This document shows positions 24,802-33,800 of a stretch of 64,000 nucleotides of DNA, piece after piece (position 1 is the stretch's first letter; every line of letters begins with the position of its first letter). This DNA comes from Pseudomonas sp. B21-023 (GTDB lineage: Bacteria; Pseudomonadota; Gammaproteobacteria; Pseudomonadales; Pseudomonadaceae), in contig NZ_CP087190.1 of assembly GCF_024749165.1 (NCBI RefSeq), positions 4,065,501-4,129,500 on the forward strand, in the 5' to 3' direction. A program made the position numbers and the translations under genes. Under the pieces are notes generated by a model that was not told the DNA's origin, made no database searches, and was given only the letters and a program-made list of their open reading frames with translations.

Positions 24802-25156
24802 CTGCTCAGGCGACAACTTAAATCCCGTCACGAAATTCCCTGCTGCATCAAGCACAACAGCGTTGTTGGTGGTCGAATTAAAATACACTTTTGAGTCTTT
24901 TACAAAGCCGTATGTACCTTGCTGGGTCGTAGAAGTCGATGCCATGTGAGTTTTTATTGCTGACTCATACTGAGCAAGTGTTTCAGGGTTTTTCTTTGTA
25001 GTCACCACGCCAAAATCAGAGGCATATTTGAATTTTTTATCGAGCTGCTTCTGGGTAACCCCGGTTAAGGCCTCAGCAACACTGTTACCTTTTGCACCAC
25101 CATTCAGCAAACCCGGTCCGAACTTCGCCTCGAGCGCGGCCAGCGCTTCCTTAGCG
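24802..25156 (-). pseudogene. Colicin D-like CdiA toxin tip, fragment
   Basis: A toxin C-terminus without its carrier. The frame reads AKEALAALEAKFGPG, then GNSVAEALTGVTQKQLDKKF, KYASDFGVVTTKKN, GTYGFVKDSKVYFN and GNFVTGFKLSPEQ, matching the colicin D tRNase domain used by many CdiA proteins. It runs out of REPIN copy B on its 5' side and into copy A on its 3' side. The last dozen or so residues of the domain are replaced by repeat sequence (stop at 24769). The catalytic KxKH motif reads KFKY (TAT codon at 25024-25026), so His is lost. No start codon of its own is credible. It is a dead orphan module. Confidence 0.8.
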
Positions 25157-25272
25157 AAAAAGGGGACAGATTTATTTTCCCTGCTCTAATCTCGCCCTAC
25201 CTACATGAAGGCTAGGTCCGTTCGCCGCCAGGAACCGAAATTAGAGTAGGAAAAATAAATCTGTCCCCTTTT
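25157..25272. repeat. REPIN-like palindromic repeat, copy B
   Basis: 116 bp, same structure and orientation as copies A and C. It separates the colicin D-like fragment from the next orphan immunity gene, and that gene's TAG stop starts 2 bp beyond the repeat. Confidence 0.9.
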
Positions 25273-25273
25273 C

Positions 25274-25828
25274 CTATTTAGTTTCATACGCGGAAATAAA
25301 ACTTCGAGCCGACTTACTACCAGCCGATTTTCCGGCCGCAATCAAAGCCATCTCTGATTGCGAAATAAAATTCTCTCTCAGAAAATTGACAAAGCAGCCT
25401 TTAACATCCGAACCTCTCAAACCAATAACACCGTATTCTTCATATGCACTTTCAACAGCTATCCAATCGAATTTCGAATTAAAAAAATAGATCGGATAAC
25501 CTAAGCTATTCTGTAAAATATCCTCAGACTGGCGGCTCGACGACAGCGCAGCACCACAGGCATCTTGACAAATTAAATAGCATGACCCCTCAACAACCTC
25601 CACCCCTGAAAACTTGATAAACACATCAGAGGAAAAGCTATAAACGCTATTTTTTACAACACCTGAGAACAGATCAACAAAACTGAGCAAAGGCCGTTCA
25701 AAAAACCAAAACCCCCAGTCTTCACCTAAAAAAACATTAGACGGAAGATCAAGTTCAAAATTCAAATAACCTGCTACGTTATTAATCATATTTTTTAATT
25801 TGTCCGACGCCACAGCCGAAACATTCAT
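25274..25828 (-). CDS. Hypothetical protein, candidate immunity partner of the toxin fragment at 25841
   Basis: About 184 residues from the ATG at 25828, which has GGAGAG at good spacing; two nearer upstream starts (25831, 25834) are also possible. It is acidic and soluble with no recognised domain (contains FELDLPSNVFLGEDWGFWFF). It begins 12 bp after the stop of a toxin C-terminal fragment, exactly the cdiA-CT/cdiI arrangement, which is the basis for calling it an immunity candidate. The stop lies at the very edge of REPIN copy B, so the original C-terminus may have been altered. Confidence 0.6.
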   Translation of the reverse strand: MNVSAVASDKLKNMINNVAGYLNFELDLPSNVFLGEDWGFWFFERPLLSFVDLFSGVVKNSVYSFSSDVFIKFSGVEVVEGSCYLICQDACGAALSSSRQSEDILQNSLGYPIYFFNSKFDWIAVESAYEEYGVIGLRGSDVKGCFVNFLRENFISQSEMALIAAGKSAGSKSARSFISAYETK

Positions 25829-25840
25829 CATCACTCTCCA

Positions 25841-26004
25841 CTAAACCGTATTTTTAGTGATCAGCTTCTTCCCACCCTCAACCGTCAAGGAAGCCGAAGA
25901 TTGACCGGTAGAAGTCGCAGATGGGTAAAAACGATACGTCTTACTACCATTTGTCAACACCGTAACCGTACCATCCTTAGAAATAATCTTTTTATACCCA
26001 CTCC
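25841..26004 (-). pseudogene. Orphan CdiA toxin C-terminal fragment (unassigned type)
   Basis: Reading from the edge of REPIN copy C, one frame stays open to a TAG at 25841-25843: SGYKKIISKDGTVTVLTNG, then SKTYRFYPSATSTGQSSAS and LTVEGGKKLITKNTV. This short beta-rich ending looks like the last strands of a polymorphic nuclease toxin. Its 5' part is missing, ending exactly at the repeat. It is followed by a small acidic gene, as expected for a toxin-immunity pair. The toxin class is not identified. Confidence 0.55.
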
Positions 26005-26138
26005 AAAAAGGGGACAGGTTTATTTTCCCTGCTCTAATCTCGCCCTATCTACATGAAGGCTAGGTCCGTTCGCCGCCAGGAACCGAAATTAGAGTAGTAA
26101 AAATAAATCTGTCCCCTTTTCCGCTGTCCCCTTTTCCG
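26005..26138. repeat. REPIN-like repeat, copy C, with 15-bp tandem duplication
   Basis: Copy C spans 26005-26120. At its right end the 15-mer CTGTCCCCTTTTCCG occurs twice in tandem (26109-26123 and 26124-26138), a partial duplication of the repeat terminus not seen in copies A or B. Confidence 0.9.
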
Positions 26139-26257
26139 CTCACAGCAGGCAAACTAGATCTGTCCATTTTTCAGTCCCTTTCATGCTTTCCATGCCCCAG
26201 ATCGATAGTAAAATCAGCTAGTCATTTGGCTCTTAAATGGCATAATCTGACGGTTCG

Positions 26258-26286
26258 TTGACAACAATCTCACCAGCTTGATTTAG
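26258..26286 (+). promoter_or_regulatory. Possible sigma70 promoter for the endonuclease V gene
   Basis: A consensus -35 TTGACA (26258-26263) is followed after 17 bp by ATTTAG (26281-26286), a weak -10, 14 bp before the ATG. The leader would be very short. Sequence match only. Confidence 0.3.
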
Positions 26287-26300
26287 CGAGAACAGTCCAC

Positions 26301-26999
26301 ATGCAGCCAGTCATACAACACCCTTGGGATATAACCCCAAGCGAAGCCATAGATCTACAGATACGACTATCTAAACTAGTGGTCAAGCAAGATCATCTTG
26401 GGTCGATCTCTAGTATCGCAGGCATTGATGTCGCCTACCACAAAGAGAACGATACACTGATCGCCTCCATTGTTGTGGTTGACGCAGAAAGCCTGGAAAT
26501 CATCGAAGAGCATGCATGGTCGGGTACGACTTCGTTTCCCTATATTCCTGGTCTTTTTTCGTTTAGAGAGCTGCCTTCAATCGTGAAGCTCTTATCAACT
26601 ATAACCCACCGACCTGACCTGATCATCTGCGACGGGCAAGGTATAGCTCACCCTCGTCGGTTTGGCTTGGCATCGCACTTGGGGGTACTTTATGACATAC
26701 CCACTATTGGATGCGGCAAAAGTCGCTTCATCGGTGAATACGCACCTCCCCTTGATGAAAGGGGATGCCAATCAGGCCTGTTCGACGGCGACGAACTAAT
26801 CGGAGCCGCGCTCAGGACTCAAAAACATGTAAAACCTGTGTTCGTTTCAATCGGCCACCGAATCTCCCTTGAAACTGCCTGTCACTGGGTATTGAATGCA
26901 ACACGCAACTATCGACTACCAGAAACGACCCGATTTGCAGACCGATATGGAAGGCAATTCTACGAACAGAACAAACACCCCATTACCCCTCCAAACTAA
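26301..26999 (+). CDS. nfi: Endonuclease V
   Basis: A 232-residue endonuclease V, which nicks DNA one base 3' of deoxyinosine (deaminated adenine) and acts on other deaminated bases. Conserved elements are SIAGIDVAYHKEN with the metal-binding Asp, PYIPGLFSFREL (the damage-wedge loop PYIP and catalytic Glu) and LIICDGQGIAHPRRFGLASHLGV with the second Asp. Length matches the family. It lies on the strand opposite to all CDI genes, is AT-rich like the surrounding island, and converges on the deaminase immunity gene with a 17-bp 3' overlap (26983-26999). Placement next to a deaminase toxin locus is noteworthy. Confidence 0.92.
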   Translation: MQPVIQHPWDITPSEAIDLQIRLSKLVVKQDHLGSISSIAGIDVAYHKENDTLIASIVVVDAESLEIIEEHAWSGTTSFPYIPGLFSFRELPSIVKLLSTITHRPDLIICDGQGIAHPRRFGLASHLGVLYDIPTIGCGKSRFIGEYAPPLDERGCQSGLFDGDELIGAALRTQKHVKPVFVSIGHRISLETACHWVLNATRNYRLPETTRFADRYGRQFYEQNKHPITPPN

Positions 27000-27849
27000 C
27001 CTTCCGATTATTTAAATATACGTCACATTCGGGACGAAGCACCTGAAACTGGACGCACCCTTCACGCCACCAGTCAACGCAATCCTTAGCAGCCACAACT
27101 TTCAATACACTCAACTGCTGATAATTTTTCAAACACTGCAGAATTTCCGATGTCCCATTGACACCATCCAGCTCTAACTCTCTGATACAGCGCTCATTGT
27201 CGCCCATAAAAATGTAATCAACCACAGCCTTGTCAATACCATCTCCAATGAGTGAAACCCGGGCCGCACACTTAAGAGAGGAGAGCTCCGCTTTATCACG
27301 CAACACAGGAAACCTTATGCACCCGATCACTTGCGGTAGCTTAGAAAAGTAGTCACCCAACAGAGTCAACCGCTTCAGACCTTCCAAAGAAAATTTCAAG
27401 GAAAACATGAAAATATTATTCTGGTGAACCGTCATCGCTTCCAGTCCACCGCCTTCGAACCACTCATAACTCTGCGGAACATCCTCCCCGATCTCGACAG
27501 TACGCAACTGCCCATCTGGGAAATATGTTACTTCCTCTATCACCCAGCCATATTCATACAAGCGCTCGCTGACACATACATCTCCACTGAACTCATAGGA
27601 AAATCCATTGTAGACACTATCTCCCCAATAAAACTGCTCCCCCGTATAGTCTCGCTCCATTTCGATACTATTACGCACCTCCCCAACAATAAACTCGCTA
27701 CGGTAGACATCAACATAGCGGCCATCGTCATACATACCTCCCCCAACCACATGACCATTCGAGAGTTCCAACGCGCCCCCGGTGTAGGGCACGCCCCGAA
27801 AAGTCCACAATCCGCCCTGGTTGCTTATCGCATTTCTTTTGATAATCAT
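26983..27849 (-). CDS. cdiI: CDI immunity protein (cognate to the CdiA deaminase toxin)
   Basis: A 288-residue acidic protein starting inside the cdiA stop (ATGA at 27848-27851 region), which is the strict toxin-immunity layout. The N-terminal half is rich in Gly/Tyr beta repeats (GALELSNGHVVGGGMYDDGRYVDV), and the C-terminal half resembles short leucine-rich segments (RCIRELELDGVNGTSEILQCL). No immunity family is recognised with confidence. Function as antidote to the YwqJ-type deaminase is inferred from position alone. It is unusually long for an immunity protein. Confidence 0.75.
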   Translation of the reverse strand: MIIKRNAISNQGGLWTFRGVPYTGGALELSNGHVVGGGMYDDGRYVDVYRSEFIVGEVRNSIEMERDYTGEQFYWGDSVYNGFSYEFSGDVCVSERLYEYGWVIEEVTYFPDGQLRTVEIGEDVPQSYEWFEGGGLEAMTVHQNNIFMFSLKFSLEGLKRLTLLGDYFSKLPQVIGCIRFPVLRDKAELSSLKCAARVSLIGDGIDKAVVDYIFMGDNERCIRELELDGVNGTSEILQCLKNYQQLSVLKVVAAKDCVDWWREGCVQFQVLRPECDVYLNNRKVSLEG

Positions 27850-30800
27850 CAGTGCTTCCTTCCGCTAATCACATCGGCATCCTTCAGTACACCGCTACAG
27901 TTCGAGCACGCCTCGAATTTATCCCCTTGACCCTGCTTCGGTGCCAGCTTGTAGGTGGCCACTTTCACATCATCAATTGATACCTTGGGGTACCGAGTAA
28001 GCGCGCTATTCACCGCTCTGACCTCGGCATGCAGCCCAGGAATACCGTTCTGGACATCAAATCTCTTTCCATTGCTGACAAGGTTTTCAATCATTCCTTT
28101 AACCTGAGGTGTCAGCGGCGTTCCTGTGTCAGCATACAACTGGCCCACCTTCCGCATGAACGCCCCCTGATCGACCACTGTGAAATACTCCTTGGCCTCG
28201 CCAAACCGTTCTATCCCCGGAAATTTCGGCACCTTCGCACTTATATTGGTGAACGCCTCGCTCACATAATCCCGCCCAGGTACACCTGCCCTCGACAACG
28301 CGACACCGGCAGTATCCCCTGCTTTAATCAGCACCTCAGCTTCTGAACCAACCCTCTGGAAAAGCAGGCGGTCAAATTCGGCACTATTCAACGAATCAAG
28401 GTGGCCAAATTCCCCGTCCACCCCGGGCCGCTTGCCAGCACCGCCACTGGCGCCCTTTCCAGCTGACGCGCCCCCCGCATCAACCAGGGTTTCCTTGCCA
28501 ACCACTGGCCTGATTGAACCAAGGTCACTTGTTACGACAGACCCAGCCCCTCCCCTGACACCAGCCCCCAGAGTAGCCATACCCAGCAAGCCAGCCACCA
28601 TGTTACCAGCGGCATTCCACCCATCCCCCTCAACTGCCTGCTTAGCCCCCTGAGTAAACTGCAAAGCCCCGTTGGTCGCAGCAACAGCCCTGATCGTGCT
28701 GCCGATGGATCCCGTCAGGAAGTAGATGGCAGGGTCGCCCAGGTTGGCTAACCCTTGCTGTTCCGCTGCGTTACGCAAGGCTCCCCTAGCATCCAGATAA
28801 GTCTGCTCATCGGCACTACGATCGTGAGTCCAAGCCAGCTTCTCAACCAATCCCAATTGGCTGCGCTGCGCATCAGACCAAGCGATCTTGTCCTGACTGG
28901 TGCCTGCGTATGGGTAGCCATATCCGTAGATCTGCTCACCGCCGAGCAGACTGGAGAGGCTTGCCTGAGCTGCCGCAGGGCCTTTGGCATCCATTCTTTC
29001 GAAGGCATAGACCTGCAAATAGGCAGTGAGCTCAGCCATGTCATCCTGCGTAAGCGACGATGGGTCACGCTTGTAGGCTTCCAACAGTTTGTCGCTTCGC
29101 TGATCCGCGCCTTCCAGCTTGACCAACTCTCGCGCTGCTTTCAGCCCACCGTCCTTGCGGAAACTATCTCGCGCCTCGTCCCGCTGTTTCGCCGAATGGT
29201 CGCCCAGGAAGTTGTACTGAGTGCCATTCTTCGCAACCCATGCCGCTTTGTTCAGCGAGGCGGCATTGGCATCTTCCTGGCTCGCCGCTGCCAACACGCC
29301 AACGATCTGCGAGCTCATGGTCAGCAAGCTCTCGTTGCCACCCGCCAGCTTGTTGAGCTCTACCACCAGCGCCTCGTTTGCGCCGGCCGCCAAGGCGCCA
29401 GTCTTGAAGTCCCCACCCGTCGCTTTCGACAGCAAACCACCGACCATTGCGTGAATGGCAATCTTGGGCAGGCTGCCGTTCTCGATACCCCATTTATGAG
29501 TGTAATCACCAACTGCGTTGAAACTGGCAGCGGCCAGCGTATTGAACAGCGCCCCCTTGAGCGCTTCACTGGCATTTCCACCCTGTCCGAGCGCCTTGCT
29601 CAGCAACATGGATGTGCCGTTCTGCAGCGTTTGGTTGGCCGCGAACTGGCCTACGCCTTTCAGGGTGTAGAGTTTTGGACCAATGACTTTGCCTGTGGCG
29701 ATGTCGGTTTTCGTTCCAGTCCAACCGTCGAAATAGGCTGCTGTCAGTCCGGCTGTCACGCCAGAGATGACATAACCTTTCATCGCATCGGACGACGTCA
29801 CATCCTTGACTACCGCCCCAAGGTTGCCCCGGTTGTTGATGACGCTCACCGAGGCATTGGTAGATGCCCCTGTCGCGACCGCCCCCACTACAGCGCCTGT
29901 GATCCCACCATTCGCCCAAGCCGCTGCGGCCGGCCCTACAACTGCTGCCATCACGATTGCGATCGCCAGTTGGGCAGCAGGCCCCAATCCAGAATTGCTG
30001 TACTTGAACGAGTCGTGGATCTCTTTAACCTGACGCCAGTCCACGCCACCTTGTGCTTCGACCTGCTTGAGCCACGCCAGCTTCGGATCGGCCTTGACCA
30101 TGGCATCGATGGACTCACTCACCGTCTGCTGGTTGACCTGGCGTACATCCACATGAATCTTGCCTACGGCGTTGATGACCAGATCACCTTTGGCCACCAG
30201 CTCACTCTGGCGCACGGTTTCATCTGTGCGCCCTTCACCCTTCATGCTGAACCAGCCAGCATTTGACTTGCTCTTCTCGTGACTCTCCTGATGCATGTCC
30301 TTGACCGCTTCGAAGGTCACCGAACCGCCGCTATCAATGGTCAGGTCCGCACCGGAGGCGAGTTTCGCGCCCTGGTACAACTGGTCACCGCCGCTCTCGA
30401 GGGTCAGGTTGCCACCACTGGTGATCTCGCTCCCCACCGCCTTCACGTCGGTCACTTCATCACGCTGGGTCTTCTTGCTCCCCCAGCCACCCTTCTTGTT
30501 CATGTCATACAGCGAGTACTGGCTGTCGTTGGCGGCCAGCAGCTCGAGCTTGTCGCCGGCCACCAGGTAGGCTTCGTCGCCGGCGCTGGCCTTGCTCGCC
30601 ACCATGCGCAGGTCGCGCCCGGCGTCGATGGTCAGGTCGCCGCCGGCCTTCACTTCGGCCGACTGCTGCTCGACGTCGTCCTCCTGGCGCTCGTACTTGG
30701 TCTTGCCTTTCTTGCCCTTGGCGTAGCTGTGCTCCTCGTTCGCCGCGGCGGCCAGGGTCACGTCGCGCCCGGCCTGCAGGGCCAGATCGCGGCGGGCCTC

Positions 30801-33800
30801 GATTTCGCTGGCGACGATGCTCAGGTCCTGGCCGGCCGTGGCGGTGAGGTTGCCGCCGGCCTTCACCTCGCTGCCGTACTGGGTGATGCTGGTGTCGTGG
30901 CCGCTGACGCGGCGGCGCTGGTACTCGTGGCTATCGACACCTTCCTGGCTGGCGATGATCAGGTCACGCCCGGCATCGAGGTCGATGTTGCCGCCGGCCT
31001 GCACGGCGCCGCCGACAATGCCGATGTCCTGCCCCGCCGTGATGGTCAGGTTGTTCGCCGCCTCGATGCGCGCGGCGGTGTCGACCAGGTCCTTGGTCAC
31101 GTGCTCACCGCCCGCGCGGCCTTCCAGGCGGGTGACGCTGCGCTCGTTGATCACGTCGCCGGTCAACGCGGTAAGGCTCACTTCACGCCCGGCAATGATC
31201 CCGCCCTGGGCATTGCGGATCGACTCGGTGGCCAGCATGTCCAGGCGCCCGCCCGCCTCCATCAACCCGGCGTTGCCGATGTTGGTGGCGCTGACAGCGA
31301 GGTTGTTGGTGGCGCGCAAGGTGCCGACGTTGACCAGCTCGCCGCCGCTGATCAGGTTGACGTCGCGGCCCTGGATCAACGCGCCGTTGGGGGCCACGCG
31401 GCCGTTGGCGTGGGCCAGGTACAGCACCGGGGCGAGCACCGTCTCGCCGTTGACCTCGATGTTTTCCATCCACACGATGTCGTGGGTCAGCGCCGCCACC
31501 TGCTCGGCGCTGAGCGACACGCCTACGCTCAGCGACAGCTTGTCCTTGCTGGCGATGGCGTTGTCCATCAGGTAGCGGAACAGCGTCTCGTCGCTGGTCA
31601 TGCCGTCGATGTAGCGCTGCCCGGTACGGGCCACCACCGCCTCGCGGATCAGGCGTTGCTCGTAGAGGCCGTCGCCCAGGCGCTTGATCGCCTGGTCCGG
31701 CTTGATATTGAGCTGGCCAAGCATGTAGTCGGAGCTGAGGAACTGCTTGAGGTCGGTCAGGACCGGGTTGGTCTCTACCAGGTACTTGTGCGAGACGCTC
31801 GGCACGCTGCGCTCAGGCACGCCCTGGACCAGCTTGACGCCAGCGGCCAAGCCGCCCAGCGCCACGCCGGAGCCAGCCACGGCGCCTTGGGCAGACGCCG
31901 CGCTGTCGGCACCGAGCGCCGACGCCGCGCGGCTGTCGGCGCTGGCCGCAGTGGCCAGCGGTGCGATGAAGGTGCCGCTGCCGGCTTGGGTGCGGTCAGC
32001 GGTCGCGCCCAGGGCGTCACCGCTGATGGCGGCCTGGCCGGCCTGGCTGCTGATGCGGAACAGGCCGTTGTTGCCCTGGGGCAGGCTGAAGCTGGGCAGC
32101 GTCACCGGGTTGACCTGGCGCTGGGCCAGGTCCGGCGGCAACTGCGGGTTGAGCGCGCGCACCTGGGTCTGCGCCTGGCGCGCATCGGCCGTGGCATCGC
32201 CACGGGCGTTGATGGTGCCGGCACCGGCCTGGTTGACGCGCACCACACTGTTGTCGATACGCTGGGTGGCGTTGATGGTCACCGCACCGGCCGACTGCAC
32301 CACCGCCGGGGCGACCACGGCGCCGGCAATCGGCGTATTGTTGTCGATGACGTCATAGATGCTGGCATACGGATAGCCAGACGCAGCCATCACCTGGTCC
32401 AGGGTCAGCGAACCCGGGTTCTGGTTGAACTGGTTCTTGGCGTTGATGAACGCGTTGTACTGGCCGCGATCACGGGTGTACATGCTGGCGGTGAGGTTGC
32501 GCTGCTCGCCGCCACCGGCGCCCTTGTTCTCGAACACGGCCGTATTGATGGCGATATCACCGCCCGCCGAGACACTGCTGTAGTGGTTGCGGAACGCGTC
32601 ACCGGCAAAGGTCAGCTTGCCGCCGCTGGTGATGAAGGCCGTGGGGCTGTCCTGGTCGATGACATCCTGCCAGCTCTCGGTGGCCGAGAAGTACAGCTCG
32701 CAGCCCTTGCCCTTGCAGCGGTCATCGGAATACACGTTGACGTAGCCGGCGACCAGCTTCTGCTTCGAGGTCAGGTGTTCCTTGCGGTTGAGCAAGGTGT
32801 CCACCGCCAGGGTCATGCTGCCGGCGCTTTCCATGCTGGCGGAGATATTCTCCAGCAACGCGGCGCGGGCGCTGCCGTTGCCGGCCAGGTCCAGGCCACC
32901 GAGGCTGTAGATGTCGCCGTAGTAGTTGCTCAGGCTGCCTACGCGCAGGGTCATGTCGTTGCCGCTGAACACCAGGCCGCGCTGGTTACTCAGGGTATTG
33001 GCGGCAAGTATCACTGCCGCGGCGCCACCGAGGGTGCCGCGGTTTTCCAGGCTGGCGGCGTTGACCGTAAGGCCACCGAGGGCGGTCAGGCGACCGTCGT
33101 TGCTCAGCAGGTTGCGGGCGGTCACCACGCTGCCCGCGCCGCCGGCCAGGCTGGCGGCACTGGACAGGCGGATATCGGTGGCGCTCAACCCCAGGCTGCC
33201 GAGGCTGCTCAGGCGGCCGTTGCCGTCGTAGTTGCCGGTGAGGTCGAGTTGCAGGCTGCCATCGCTGGCCAGCAGGCCATGGTTGGTCCAGTCGCCACCG
33301 CGGCCCTTGAAGCTCTCGACCGCCAGCAGCTTGCCGCTGGCCGTCTGCACGAAGCGTCCGATGTCCAGCTCCAGGCGCCGGGCCTGCAGCACGCTGCTGT
33401 TGGTCCAGCTGGCGGCGCCGATGCTCAGCAGGCCATCGGTGTGCAGCACACCGCCGGCCTGGGTGACCTTGTCGGAGGCCAGGCCGAAGGTGCCAAGGCC
33501 GGTGTGCAGCAGTTGCCCGCCGCTGTTGCTCAGGCCGCCGATCTGCAGGTCGAGGTCCTGGTTGGCAGTGGCCAGCACGCCGTTGTCGTTGAGCAGGTCG
33601 CCTGCAACGATGAAGCGGCTGGTGCCGGCCTTGCCAAGGGCGCGCAGGTTACCGTTGCGGTTGTCCAGCAGGCTGGCGCGCAGTTGCAGGTCGCTTTCGC
33701 TCTCCAGCTGGCCAAGGCCGTTGTACAGCGCACCGCTCAGGCCGAAGTCGATACGCCCGGCGCCGACTTTGCCGCCCTGGTTGAGCAGTTGCTGGCCCTG

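Noticed and set aside
24684..26138. The three 116-118 bp repeats considered as insertion sequences or rho-independent terminators
   Set aside because: They carry no transposase, are far too short for an IS, and are longer and more complex than terminators; the palindromic doublet structure fits a REPIN.
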